Notes under the pieces: generated by a model
What the model saw: the letters and a program-made list of their open reading frames with translations, nothing else
The model's database searches: none
Told to the model about the DNA's origin: nothing
Position numbers and translations under genes: made by a program
Assembly (NCBI GenBank): GCA_019339365.1
Contig: CP079860.1
Span: 1,054,001-1,118,000, forward strand
Direction of reading: 5' to 3'
From: Vibrio neptunius
GTDB taxonomy: Bacteria; Pseudomonadota; Gammaproteobacteria; Enterobacterales; Vibrionaceae
Length of the DNA stretch: 64,000 bases
Shown here: positions 16,813 to 26,099 of the stretch, in pieces
Layout: every line of letters begins with the position of its first letter
How positions within the stretch are numbered: the stretch's first letter is position 1

Positions 16813-18036
16813 ATGAAAAAACTACCTTTAACGTTGCTCAGTGCAGCGGCAGTGGCGAATAGTGCGCTGGCAGAAGATCATATCTCTGTTCATTATCTAA
16901 ATTACGAAGAGTACGACGACAAAGTGGAAGCTGGCGATAGCGTGGTTTCCATAGAAAAGAGTTTTGGTCTTGATTGGACTATAAATCTTGAATTAGGTTA
17001 CGACACTGTGTCGGGCGCGTCACCGTCTTGGGGGCCAACCACCCCCGTTGGCAGCACTGCGGATGCAGTCAATCGGGCGACAAAAACTCAGCAAGCGCAA
17101 AATATGACGGATCAGGTCATTCGTGCTGGCTACGATCCCCACAGCAGTGGCTACAAAATTCAGAAATATGAGTTGGAAGATACTCGTAAATCAATCAATG
17201 GCAGTGCCACCTATCGAGATGAGCTACGAAACGAGTGGACCTTCGGCGCCAACTTTTCCAAAGAAGAGGATTATCGCAGTATTGGTTTAAATGGTAAGGG
17301 TCTGATATACGCTGATTCACAGAAGAACCGCTCATACAGCTTAGGTTTCTCCACCCTGTTTGACGAAACGATGACGTTTGGCAAGTATCAAACCTCGACC
17401 AATCCGCAATCTTGGCAAGACATCTTTACGGGGAATGTTGAGGCAGGCCTCTCACAAACCTTCACGCCAAATTATTACATGGTCTTCACCGGCTATGCAG
17501 GTTATCGCTCTGGCTATCTGAGCAATCACTATCTGACGGTATTGCGTGAGGTGGATATTGATGGCGATGGTTCGATTGGTACTGACGAAGTCTTTCTTGG
17601 TCAGGATTCACGCCCGGATACTCGTTTGTCAGGTGGCGTGAATATTCAGGCGTTCTGGTCCATGTCGGAAACTCTAGTAGTTCGTCCTCGCTACAAATGG
17701 TTTCAGGATGACTGGGGAGTGGCCTCTCATCAGTTTGGAGGTAAACTTTCTTGGACAGTCAATAACTGGTTAACTTTAGCGCCGGGTTATTTTTGGTATA
17801 CCCAAAGTGCAGCTGACTTCTACCGTGATCCGAATGGCAACGATCCTACGTTTGCATCGTCAGGTTATGCAACCTCTGATTTACGTCTTGGTGATTTTAC
17901 GGCTAATGCCTATGAATTAGGTGCAAGCGTTAAAGTGCACAAGAAGTTGCGTTTCAATCTGCTTGGTGCTTACTACGAGCAATCCAATGGCTTTGAAGCG
18001 CAGTGGTGGGCAGTAGGGGCAACCTATGAGTTTTAA
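16813..18036 (+). CDS. DUF3570 family outer-membrane beta-barrel-like protein
   Basis: 407 residues with a signal peptide (about 1-20, ALA). The rest is rich in alternating polar and aromatic stretches and ends in WWAVGATYEF, a terminal Phe as in outer-membrane beta barrels. A Ca-binding-like loop DIDGDGSIGTDE lies near residue 248. Residues 64-70 read D-T-V-S-G-A-S, close to the D-x-x-[S/T]-G-A-[S/T] site used by ApbE to attach FMN. It overlaps the apbE start by 11 bases. A flavinylated barrel is therefore an attractive but unproven idea; the motif may instead be structural. The ribosome-binding site is weak. Confidence 0.8.
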   Translation: MKKLPLTLLSAAAVANSALAEDHISVHYLNYEEYDDKVEAGDSVVSIEKSFGLDWTINLELGYDTVSGASPSWGPTTPVGSTADAVNRATKTQQAQNMTDQVIRAGYDPHSSGYKIQKYELEDTRKSINGSATYRDELRNEWTFGANFSKEEDYRSIGLNGKGLIYADSQKNRSYSLGFSTLFDETMTFGKYQTSTNPQSWQDIFTGNVEAGLSQTFTPNYYMVFTGYAGYRSGYLSNHYLTVLREVDIDGDGSIGTDEVFLGQDSRPDTRLSGGVNIQAFWSMSETLVVRPRYKWFQDDWGVASHQFGGKLSWTVNNWLTLAPGYFWYTQSAADFYRDPNGNDPTFASSGYATSDLRLGDFTANAYELGASVKVHKKLRFNLLGAYYEQSNGFEAQWWAVGATYEF

Positions 18037-18907
18037 TTTGCCTTTTGTTCACCGATTTAAGGCGATGACGGTTCCTTGTGAAGTTCAGCTGTATCACTCA
18101 GAGAAAGCCGCTGATGTGGCGGCTTTGATTGAGTCTAACACTCGGAGATTAGAGAAGAAGTTTAACTTTTATGATTGCCACTCGTGGCTTAATCGGCAAG
18201 TGAACCGACGTCAGTCATCATCTGTGGTTTTGGATGATGAAAGCTACGCTGTATTTGAAGTTTTGAAGCGTTTGGTTGAGGGCACGAAAGGTGTTTTTGA
18301 CCCAACAGTAGGTACGCTAAAGTCAATGATGGAAAGCACGCCTCAATGGGACAGAACCACGGCTTATGAAAGTGCTAAGCCGTTTATGGGCGTTGGTGCT
18401 TGGTCGCTATCTGACAAAACACTCTCTATCCCTCATGCCGAGACTCAATTTGATTTGGGCGGTGTGATTAAAGAGTTTGCGGTCGATCAGGCGGTGATGC
18501 TCGCAGAGAAATTTGGTGTTTCCTCAGCGCTGGTGAATTTTGGAGGAGACATTCGAGCTCTCGGTGCGAAACCAGATGGATCCCCTTTTAATGTGGCGGT
18601 ACTTAATCCGAACAATAAGCACGAGCCATTTTTCTCAGTGCCACTGGCGAATGCCGCATTGACGACTTCAGCTCATTACGAGCGAAGCTTCCAATTTGGT
18701 GATGAGGAAAGTTCACATATATTGTCGCAACGTGGCACACATCCCCAAGTGCTTTCGGTCAGCGTCTTAGCGCCAACGACGCTGGAAGCAGGGGCACTCA
18801 GTACCGCATTGACTCTAGAACCGACTTTACCCGTCCCAGAGCAAGTTGGCGTCGTGTTTATCGACGATAAATTAGCTATTCATCAAGACACGGAGTTTGT
18901 AACGTGA
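18026..18907 (+). CDS. apbE: ApbE-like FAD:protein FMN transferase
   Basis: 293 residues. ApbE enzymes move FMN from FAD to a Ser/Thr of target proteins in the periplasm. Visible motifs: GVFDPTVGTL (89-98), DLGGVIKEFAVD (143-154), LVNFGGDIRALG (169-180) and TTSAHYERSF (213-222). The usual ADALST metal site reads AGALST (255-260): the Asp is Gly256. There is also no signal peptide, while most ApbE proteins are exported. Both features raise the question whether it is active or acts in the cytoplasm. It overlaps the DUF3570 gene by 11 bases and dsbD by four. Confidence 0.85.
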   Translation: MSFNLPFVHRFKAMTVPCEVQLYHSEKAADVAALIESNTRRLEKKFNFYDCHSWLNRQVNRRQSSSVVLDDESYAVFEVLKRLVEGTKGVFDPTVGTLKSMMESTPQWDRTTAYESAKPFMGVGAWSLSDKTLSIPHAETQFDLGGVIKEFAVDQAVMLAEKFGVSSALVNFGGDIRALGAKPDGSPFNVAVLNPNNKHEPFFSVPLANAALTTSAHYERSFQFGDEESSHILSQRGTHPQVLSVSVLAPTTLEAGALSTALTLEPTLPVPEQVGVVFIDDKLAIHQDTEFVT

Positions 18908-20646
18908 TCAGAATTTTCATCTGGCCTTTTTTACTCTTTATCTCTGCCTTTGCGTCTGCACAGGATCCTGACTTTTTGCCTGTGGAAGAAGCATTTCCTT
19001 ACCAGTGGTCGGTCAGTGAGCAAGGCGTGCAGATCCATTTCGCAACTCAGCCTGAATATTATCTCTATAAAGGTCGATTTAAGTTTTCAGCAGATAGCGG
19101 CATCGAGTTAACTGAGCCTCAATTTTCTTCACCGGGCAAACAGAAACAAGATAAGTACTTTGGTGAAGTCGTCGTTTTCGATAAGCCAGTAACCGTGCTG
19201 GTACCTTATGGTGGCGAAGGTCAACTCAACGTTCGTTATCAAGGTTGTTCAGAAAAAGGTCTGTGCTACTTACCTCAGACGATCAAATTCGACTTGCCCG
19301 CCAATAAACTTAATGACAGCAACTCCTCAATTTGGGATAAAGTGGGTGGTTTGGCAGAAGACACAGCGGGCTTGTCTGAGCTATTAGGTAGTGCGTCCAA
19401 AACTCAGGCTCTCCTCATCTTTTTCCTACTTGGCTTAGGGTTGTCACTAACACCCTGCGTGCTGCCTATGGTGCCTATTTTGTCGAGTATCATTGGTGGC
19501 GACGCGAAAATGACAGGTCGAAAAGGTCTAACTCTATCGACTTCCTATGTGTTGGGAATGGCTTCCAGTTATGCGCTTACAGGGGTATTGGTCACGACGC
19601 TGGCCAAAGGCGTTAACCTGCAAGCGGCGATGCAGCAGCCTTGGTTGCTATCGATATTTGCTGTGGTGTTTGTCTTGCTTGCTTTAGCGATGTTTGGCTT
19701 TTATGAACTGCAGTTACCAGCATCCATTCAACAGAAACTGAATGCAAGCTCAGACAAATTGGGCGGCGGCAAAGTAGCAAGTGTGTTCGTGATGGGCGCA
19801 GTGTCGGCCCTCGTCGTGTCACCCTGCGTGAGTGCACCATTGGCGGGGGCATTACTCTATGTTTCCACCACGCAAGATTGGGTTTTGGGCGGCGTTACTC
19901 TGTTTGTGATGGCATTGGGTATGGGTGTACCACTGATTCTGATTGGCATGAGTGGTGGTAAGCTGCTCCCCAAAAGCGGCCCTTGGATGATTGCCGTGAA
20001 GCAATTGTTTGGTGTGTTGTTGCTGGCGGTTGCGATTGTGTTGTTAAGCCGTTTCATTCCTAGTTGGTTGATGATGCTCTTGTGGGCGCTACTTGCCATT
20101 GGAAGTGGTATTCATTTTGGTGCGCTGGATTCAGCGCAACCCGGTTGGGCGAGGACCCGTAAACTGGGCGCATTTATGTCTCTGTTCTACGGATTGATCT
20201 TATTTGTCGGCATGTTGACAGGGTCAAATGATCCTCTTAAGCCACTTAATGTTGTACAGACTACATCAGACAATCCAGCCGAAGTTTTGCCATTTGAGAA
20301 AATCAGCTCTGTTGAAGTCTTGGATCAACAATTAGCACTGGCGAAGCAGCAGGGTAAACCGGTACTAATCGACCTTTATGCGGACTGGTGTGTCTCGTGT
20401 AAGGTCATTGAGAAAGAAGTGTTTGGCGATCAATCTGTACAGAATAAGTTTGCTGACTGGAATACGATCAAGTTTGATGTCACAGAGAGTAATCCTGAGC
20501 AGATGGCGTGGCTGGCAGAGCGCAATGTGTTTGGTCCACCGGCGGTATTTTTCTTTGATAGCAAAGGTGCTGAAATTGCTCAGCAGAGAATTGTCGGGGC
20601 CACAGGGCTTGAGCATTTTCAATCTGTGATGACCCAATTGCAGTAA
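18904..20646 (+). CDS. dsbD: Thiol:disulfide interchange protein DsbD
   Basis: 580 residues, a full DsbD that carries electrons from cytoplasmic thioredoxin across the inner membrane to periplasmic thiol proteins. A signal peptide (about 1-19) is followed by the N-terminal domain with Cys115 and Cys121 (GCSEKGLC), an eight-helix membrane part with TPCVLPM (Cys185) and SPCVSAP (Cys308), and a C-terminal thioredoxin domain with DWCVSCK (Cys496, Cys499). All six functional Cys are present. It closes the redox operon, so its local client is probably the thioredoxin at 15868, which has the same CVSC active site. Confidence 0.95.
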   Translation: MIRIFIWPFLLFISAFASAQDPDFLPVEEAFPYQWSVSEQGVQIHFATQPEYYLYKGRFKFSADSGIELTEPQFSSPGKQKQDKYFGEVVVFDKPVTVLVPYGGEGQLNVRYQGCSEKGLCYLPQTIKFDLPANKLNDSNSSIWDKVGGLAEDTAGLSELLGSASKTQALLIFFLLGLGLSLTPCVLPMVPILSSIIGGDAKMTGRKGLTLSTSYVLGMASSYALTGVLVTTLAKGVNLQAAMQQPWLLSIFAVVFVLLALAMFGFYELQLPASIQQKLNASSDKLGGGKVASVFVMGAVSALVVSPCVSAPLAGALLYVSTTQDWVLGGVTLFVMALGMGVPLILIGMSGGKLLPKSGPWMIAVKQLFGVLLLAVAIVLLSRFIPSWLMMLLWALLAIGSGIHFGALDSAQPGWARTRKLGAFMSLFYGLILFVGMLTGSNDPLKPLNVVQTTSDNPAEVLPFEKISSVEVLDQQLALAKQQGKPVLIDLYADWCVSCKVIEKEVFGDQSVQNKFADWNTIKFDVTESNPEQMAWLAERNVFGPPAVFFFDSKGAEIAQQRIVGATGLEHFQSVMTQLQ

Positions 20647-20653
20647 TTAACAC

Positions 20654-20680
20654 AAGGCGGCATGAATGTCGCCTTTTTCT
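20654..20680 (+). terminator. Rho-independent terminator after dsbD
   Basis: AAGGCGGCAT pairs with ATGTCGCCTT around a two-base loop, with one G-T pair, and is followed by TTTCTT. It closes the redox operon. Confidence 0.85.
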
Positions 20681-20774
20681 TATGCACGTTATGGGTGTGC
20701 TAGCCAAGACATTGGTGTCGAATCTGGCTACTATACTTATGGGCAAAGAATAACCAATCAGGTGATAATGGCAC

Positions 20775-22211
20775 ATGGAAGGCGTCGTAGATCTTAATCG
20801 TTGGCAAAAAGAACACATCAAGACTCAGCAAGAGTTACTTCATCTTTATGCTGAAGTCAGAGCTTTTTATATGAGTGAACCATTTTCTGGCTACAACGTG
20901 CGGATGAAAAGGCTCAAGATCCTCAAACAAGCTTTACTTGAACATAAACAAGAGTTGGTTGAAGCTTTGCAAAAGGATTATGGTGCTCGTAGCCGTTTTG
21001 ATAGCATGATTTGCGACCTCTTACCTGCGGTTTCTCATATCAATTACACGATCAAGCACCTGAAGAAATGGATGAAACCAAGTCGACGTAAAGCGGGGCT
21101 GTTGCTCTCTCCTTCGTCAATCTCGGTCGAGTATCAACCACTAGGCGTGGTCGGAGTGATCGTGCCTTGGAATTTTCCAATAGTGCTGAGCATTGCGCCT
21201 ATCGTGACGGCGATTGCAGCGGGAAACCGAGTGATGGTCAAGCTGAGCGAACATACTCATCATACCAACCAGGTACTGAGCCAGATCTTATCTTGCCTGG
21301 ACAGACACATTTACCCTATTGAGGGCGAAGCGGATATCGCCAGCTATTTTTCTCAGCTGCCATTTGATCATCTTATCTTTACGGGATCGACGCCAGTAGG
21401 GAAGCTAGTTGCGCAAGCTGCTGCGAAAAACCTTACCCCAGTAACGTTGGAGCTCGGTGGTAAGTCGCCTGTCCTGATAGACAATGACATTGATCTTCGC
21501 GCCGCCGTTGACGCGGTGTTGCTTGGCAAGTCAGTCAATGCCGGGCAAATTTGTGTTGCGCCAGACTACATTCTGCTGCCTCAAGGAAAAGAGCTGTTAT
21601 TCATCAATCTGTACCTCAAACGCTATAAGTCACTGTACATAGAAGGCAACAAAGCGCCAACGGTCACTCACATCATTAATGAACGGCAGTACGACCGCCT
21701 TTACAACATGTTAAAGGATGCACAAGGCAGAGGTGCCAGCGTATATAGCATAGATGATGTCACCTTGGAGGGGCGTCAAATGCTGCCTCATTTAATAACG
21801 GGTGTGACAGAAAACATGCAGGTGATGCAGGAAGAGATATTCGGGCCGCTGCTTCCCGTGATTGGCTATCGTCATCTGAATGAAGCACTCAATTACATTA
21901 ATGCCAAACCTAGACCGCTGGCATTGTATCTGATGTCGACGGATCGCACGCTTCAGAGACAAATTATCGAGCAGACCCACAGCGGCGGGGTCGCCATTAA
22001 CGATACTTTGTTACATGTGGCGGCTGAAGATGCCCCCTTTGGTGGGATAGGGGAGTCGGGTATTGGTCATTATCATGGCTTCGAAGGTTTTCAGACGTTT
22101 TCCAAAGCAAAAACCATTCTGAGATCTCCAGCTTGGCTGCCAAGGAGCAGCGTTGTTTTGCGCTTCAGAAACTTGGCTGAAAAAATCTTAGGCCGACTAT
22201 TTATCCGCTAA
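20775..22211 (+). CDS. Coniferyl-aldehyde-dehydrogenase-type aldehyde dehydrogenase
   Basis: 478 residues of the NAD(P)-dependent aldehyde dehydrogenase superfamily. Motifs: PWNFPIVL (131-138), FTGSTPVGK (202-210), catalytic Glu226 in LELGGKSP and catalytic Cys260 in GQICVAPDY. The GQICVAPDY form and the length fit the subgroup often named coniferyl aldehyde dehydrogenase, which acts on aromatic or long-chain aldehydes; the substrate here is unknown. ATG 20775 follows AGGTG; a nearby ATG at 20768 is out of frame. Its last 15 bases overlap the end of the convergent LysR gene. Confidence 0.88.
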   Translation: MEGVVDLNRWQKEHIKTQQELLHLYAEVRAFYMSEPFSGYNVRMKRLKILKQALLEHKQELVEALQKDYGARSRFDSMICDLLPAVSHINYTIKHLKKWMKPSRRKAGLLLSPSSISVEYQPLGVVGVIVPWNFPIVLSIAPIVTAIAAGNRVMVKLSEHTHHTNQVLSQILSCLDRHIYPIEGEADIASYFSQLPFDHLIFTGSTPVGKLVAQAAAKNLTPVTLELGGKSPVLIDNDIDLRAAVDAVLLGKSVNAGQICVAPDYILLPQGKELLFINLYLKRYKSLYIEGNKAPTVTHIINERQYDRLYNMLKDAQGRGASVYSIDDVTLEGRQMLPHLITGVTENMQVMQEEIFGPLLPVIGYRHLNEALNYINAKPRPLALYLMSTDRTLQRQIIEQTHSGGVAINDTLLHVAAEDAPFGGIGESGIGHYHGFEGFQTFSKAKTILRSPAWLPRSSVVLRFRNLAEKILGRLFIR

Positions 22212-23102
22212 GCGAGTATCAAAGTAATGCCTGACAAAGCTGATAAACTCACGCAGTCGCTTAGGCTGAAAGCGATCTCTATGGTATATGGCTGAAAAAT
22301 CGACGCTCGGAATTACCCAATGGTCAAAGACTTCGACCAGCTTTCCTTGTGCCAGTTCTTCTTCACAGTAAATAATGGGTACACGAATGATACCGTTGCC
22401 ATTGAGTGCGCCTTTCACCAACACACGGCCATTTTTGCACTGCATATGCCCATTGACGAACACATCGTAGTGTTGCGCATCCGCTTTACTTTCAAAGCTC
22501 CACCTTTTGACTGAACCCGTTAAGCAATGATGCTGAGTGAGCTCTTTAGGGTGATTAGGCTGACCATACCGTTTTAGGTAGTCAGGGCTGGCCAGAGTCC
22601 CCATTTGGATATCCAGCAACTTTCGGGCAACGAACCCTGAGTCTTCAAGCTTGCCCATACGAAAGGCAATATCGAAGTCATCTTCAATCAAATCTACTCG
22701 ATGGCTACTGAAGTCTAGATGGATACTGACATCGGAGTAGACACGCATAAACTCCGTTGCTATTTGAGCGATCAGTTCTTCGCCGAGATAGCCGCCCACG
22801 CAATTAATTTTTATTTCGCCTTGTACTTTTTCTACGTCATCCACGGCAGCCAATAACGCCTGATCAATATTATGCAGCGCTTTCTCACATTGCTGGTAAA
22901 AGGCTTTCCCTGCTTCAGTGAGTTTGAGTGTGCGTGTGGTTCGGATCAGTAGTGTTACGCCTATTTGGTTTTCAAGACTGCTTATCTGACGTGATACGTG
23001 CGAGCGCGACACATCCAGCGCTTCTGCAGCTTTAGTAAAGTTCCCCAATTGTGCGATGAGAACGAAAGAGCGGATGTCAGCGAGATTAATCTGGTTGAGC
23101 AC
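22197..23102 (-). CDS. LysR-family transcriptional regulator
   Basis: 301 residues from GTG 23102. That start is preferred because the family normally begins a few residues before INLADIRSF; the frame is open to a TTG at 23165. An N-terminal winged helix-turn-helix (about 5-62, with NFTKAAEALDVSRSHVSRQI) is followed by a periplasmic-binding-protein-like effector domain. It is divergent from the short-chain dehydrogenase gene at 23257, so it most likely controls that gene. It is convergent with, and overlaps the end of, the aldehyde dehydrogenase gene. Confidence 0.88.
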   Translation of the reverse strand: MLNQINLADIRSFVLIAQLGNFTKAAEALDVSRSHVSRQISSLENQIGVTLLIRTTRTLKLTEAGKAFYQQCEKALHNIDQALLAAVDDVEKVQGEIKINCVGGYLGEELIAQIATEFMRVYSDVSIHLDFSSHRVDLIEDDFDIAFRMGKLEDSGFVARKLLDIQMGTLASPDYLKRYGQPNHPKELTQHHCLTGSVKRWSFESKADAQHYDVFVNGHMQCKNGRVLVKGALNGNGIIRVPIIYCEEELAQGKLVEVFDHWVIPSVDFSAIYHRDRFQPKRLREFISFVRHYFDTRLADK

Positions 23103-23256
23103 AATGGATATCCAATCAAGTTGAGTTTTGATTATTGTTGCACTACAGCAATAGTGTTTCAACAAAAGTGATATATATCAACAAAAACGATTTGCGTAAT
23201 ATACCTCCATCGCAGCGAAAAAGAGCTGCTACTGAACAACTACAGAGGAAATAAAG

Positions 23257-23976
23257 ATGAAAAAACTAATCGTAATCACTGGTGCAAGTTCTGGTATTGG
23301 TGAGGCCATTGCTCGTCGTCTAAGCAATGAAGGCCATCCTCTACTTCTGCTTGCTCGCCGTGTTGAACGTCTTGAAGCCCTAGATTTGCCAAACACGCTA
23401 TGCGAAAAAGTCGATGTCACAGACAAAGCGTCATTTGAAGCAGCGATTGCCAAAGCTGAGGCGCAATTTGGCCCGGTAGATGGTTTAGTAAACAACGCTG
23501 GTGTGATGTTGTTAGGTCAGATTGATACACAAGACACAGCTGAATGGAAACGTATGTTTGATGTCAACGTACTTGGCCTACTGAATGGTATGCAATCGGT
23601 ACTGGCACCTATGATGGAGCGCAACAGCGGCACGATTATCAATGTCAGCTCGATCGCAGGTAAGAAAACCTTCCCGAATCATGCCGCTTACTGCGGTACT
23701 AAATTTGCCGTTCACGCAATCTCTGAAAACGTACGTGAAGAAGTGGCTGCATCAAATGTTCGTGTGACGACGATTGCACCGGGGGCGGTAGAGACAGAAT
23801 TGCTGTCTCACACCACTTCTCAGGAAATCAAAGATGGCTACGACGACTGGAAAGTGGACATGGGCGGTGTATTGGCGGCTGATGATGTCGCTCGTGCGGT
23901 AGAGTTTGCTTACAATCAACCTCAAAACGTCTGTATTCGTGAAATTGCATTGGCTCCAACTAAGCAACAGCCTTAA
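23257..23976 (+). CDS. Short-chain dehydrogenase/reductase
   Basis: 239 residues, classical SDR fold. Cofactor motif TGASSGIG (8-15), NNAG (79-82), catalytic Ser at about 131 in NVSSIAG, and Tyr145/Lys149 in YCGTK. The Arg pair after strand 2 (ARRVERL) suggests NADP(H). The substrate is unknown; the sequence resembles NADP-dependent 3-hydroxy acid or serine dehydrogenase-like SDRs. AGAGGAA lies 7 bases before ATG. It is divergent from a LysR gene across about 150 bases, the usual arrangement for a LysR target. Confidence 0.9.
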   Translation: MKKLIVITGASSGIGEAIARRLSNEGHPLLLLARRVERLEALDLPNTLCEKVDVTDKASFEAAIAKAEAQFGPVDGLVNNAGVMLLGQIDTQDTAEWKRMFDVNVLGLLNGMQSVLAPMMERNSGTIINVSSIAGKKTFPNHAAYCGTKFAVHAISENVREEVAASNVRVTTIAPGAVETELLSHTTSQEIKDGYDDWKVDMGGVLAADDVARAVEFAYNQPQNVCIREIALAPTKQQP

Positions 23977-24044
23977 TCACTGTGTGATTGAAATAAGCTC
24001 AGCGAAGACTGACCTTTTTCTGTTCTAGCGTTATCGATTGAAAA

Positions 24045-24072
24045 AAAACGTCAACCAAAAGGTTGACGTTTT
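24045..24072. terminator. Bidirectional terminator
   Basis: AAAACGTCAACC pairs perfectly with GGTTGACGTTTT around AAAA. It lies between the convergent SDR and chemoreceptor genes and can serve both strands. Confidence 0.88.
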
Positions 24073-24078
24073 GTTTAT

Positions 24079-25722
24079 CTACACTTTGAAGAAGTCTAGC
24101 TGCTGTTTTTGTTTCTCAGCTAAAGTAGACAGCTCGTGACTGGCGGCAGCGGCTTGGGTGATCCCGGTGACGTTTTGACTTACCAGCTCATAGATGTTGC
24201 TTAGATTGTTGTTGACGTCGGATGTGACTTGGCCTTGTTCCTCAGACGCGACGGCGACTTGAGCGTTAATACTCGTCAATTCAGAAATGGATGCACTTAT
24301 GTGCCCGAGCGCCTCGCTCACTTTGTTCGCTTGTGTCTGATTCTGAGCAATCATTTCTAGGCTTGAGTTCATGCTGTCGTTGGCAACGCTAGACTGATTC
24401 TGCAAATCTTCAATGATGACCTGAATTTCCTTGGTCGATTCCTGTGTTCGAGCTGCCAGCATACGTACTTCATCAGCAACCACTGCAAATCCACGCCCAC
24501 TTTCCCCTGCGCGAGCGGCTTCAATAGCCGCATTCAGTGCGAGTAAGTTAGTTTGCTCTGAGATGCTTTCTATCACTTCAATGACCTTACCAATTTGCTC
24601 TGACTGCTCTTTTAGAGAGTTGACCACCCCAGCGGCTTGAGAAAGGTGTTGAGCCATCTTTTCACTGGCGCGCGTGTTTTGTTCAAATGTTTCCAAACTT
24701 TCACGAGCCAGCTTATCTGCATTATTGGAAGCTGAATCAGCATTGTTGGCATTCTGAGTGACTTCTGTTGCGGTGCTTTCCATCTGGTTAATGGCTGACG
24801 CAACTTGTTCTACCTCATTCTTTTCCTGATCGGAGTTGATACTTGATTGCGTCATCACCGCGGCTAATTCAGTGGAAGCGGATGCGACATCAACACTGAT
24901 TCGAACCAGTGAGTCGACCGTATTCTGTAATTGTCCTATTGTGCTATTGAAATCACGAGATAAGGCCGAGATTTCGTTGTTGCCTTCTTCTTCGACGGAA
25001 ACCAATAAGTTACCTTGTGCGAGCTCCTTCATAGCTTGCTGTAACTTTTTAATCGGTGTCACTATGATACCTGCGAGCATCCAACTGATGGCCAGTGCTG
25101 CGGCCAGAACTAATAAAAGCCCGACGATGCCACTATTCATCACATTAGAGTGGATGGTTTCGTTAGCGTTCACTTCATCCAATGCCAGTGTATTGAGCTT
25201 CTTAGATAGGTTATCAATGGCCTTAACCATCTGGTTGCCTGCGGTGCGGTAGTCGCTTGCTGCTCTCTCATATTGGGTCTCAAACCCTGGCGGTGGGTTG
25301 CTGTCGCCGTGACGCACATTGAGTAAAGGAATCATTACGTTAATAGAGTAGTTTACGTAATGATCGATAGCGGCGTTCATATCTGCAACTTCTTGCTCCA
25401 AACCTTCTACTTCACTCAGAGAGCGTAGTAATTGACGGCTTTCTTGTTGCTTGCTTTGCAAATGTGTCGCCAGCTGTTTGACATCTTCTGCACGAAATAA
25501 GCTATAGATAGCTTTGATGCGCATGCCATAAGTGTTATCGATGATTTGTGTCAGTTCATCCTTATTATTGATGAGATTTTCTGTTGAAACGGTAACTTGC
25601 TTAAAGGCTTCTTTTAGGTTGGTTGTGCTGTAACCTATCCCGGCCACTAGTAGTAGCAATGTGAATATGACAGGAACCACTACTTGGAGCTTAATGGAAA
25701 GCCCGCTGAGCAATTGGCGCAT
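24079..25722 (-). CDS. Methyl-accepting chemotaxis protein
   Basis: 547 residues from ATG 25722, which has AGAGGA 6 bases upstream; the frame is open to 25803. A first membrane helix (about 13-34), a periplasmic four-helix-type sensing domain (about 35-190, with several Arg in the ligand region), a second membrane helix (about 200-222), a HAMP domain ([16 protein letters not shown]) and a long cytoplasmic coiled coil. The signalling hairpin is conserved ([18 protein letters not shown], then [12 protein letters not shown]). It senses an unknown periplasmic ligand and controls CheA. No C-terminal CheR-binding pentapeptide is visible. Confidence 0.93.
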   Translation of the reverse strand: MRQLLSGLSIKLQVVVPVIFTLLLLVAGIGYSTTNLKEAFKQVTVSTENLINNKDELTQIIDNTYGMRIKAIYSLFRAEDVKQLATHLQSKQQESRQLLRSLSEVEGLEQEVADMNAAIDHYVNYSINVMIPLLNVRHGDSNPPPGFETQYERAASDYRTAGNQMVKAIDNLSKKLNTLALDEVNANETIHSNVMNSGIVGLLLVLAAALAISWMLAGIIVTPIKKLQQAMKELAQGNLLVSVEEEGNNEISALSRDFNSTIGQLQNTVDSLVRISVDVASASTELAAVMTQSSINSDQEKNEVEQVASAINQMESTATEVTQNANNADSASNNADKLARESLETFEQNTRASEKMAQHLSQAAGVVNSLKEQSEQIGKVIEVIESISEQTNLLALNAAIEAARAGESGRGFAVVADEVRMLAARTQESTKEIQVIIEDLQNQSSVANDSMNSSLEMIAQNQTQANKVSEALGHISASISELTSINAQVAVASEEQGQVTSDVNNNLSNIYELVSQNVTGITQAAAASHELSTLAEKQKQQLDFFKV

Positions 25723-25990
25723 CGATTGTCCTCTTCTATTGATGTTGGTGAGTTGTATATTGTCGTTTTTATAATTAGGAGGGACGATTCTAGTTTTTCT
25801 CAAATATAATTCAATCTGGAATTTGATTATTTTATGAAATTATCGTTAGTCAAGTTGGGAATTAATTTTCTTTTTAATTCATAGAGTTATAACTCTAAGA
25901 TTGTAACCTGATCGTTAAGTTATTCCGTCTTGTTTCATTATTGTTTGGCCTATCAGTCACTTCCGATAAAACATGCTCATTAAATCTTAT

Positions 25991-26034
25991 CTGTCATACA
26001 GGCTTCAACGAAGTGAAACACAAATGTCATATTC
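25991..26034 (+). promoter_or_regulatory. Phased Pho-box-like half sites upstream of pstS
   Basis: CTGTCAT at 25991 and ATGTCAT at 26024 are exactly 33 bases apart, three 11-base PhoB repeat units. The two intervening units (GCTTCAA at 26002 and GTGAAAC at 26013) are weak matches to CTGTCAT. The array ends 65 bases before the pstS start. The 377-base gap from 25723 to 26099 otherwise holds only AT-rich sequence. PhoB control is expected for pst genes, but the site itself is inferred. Confidence 0.5.
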
Positions 26035-26099
26035 GAGTCCTAAAGTGAGCACCGTTCAAGTGAAACACAACGGCAATCATGCCAACTAAGGAAATTGTG

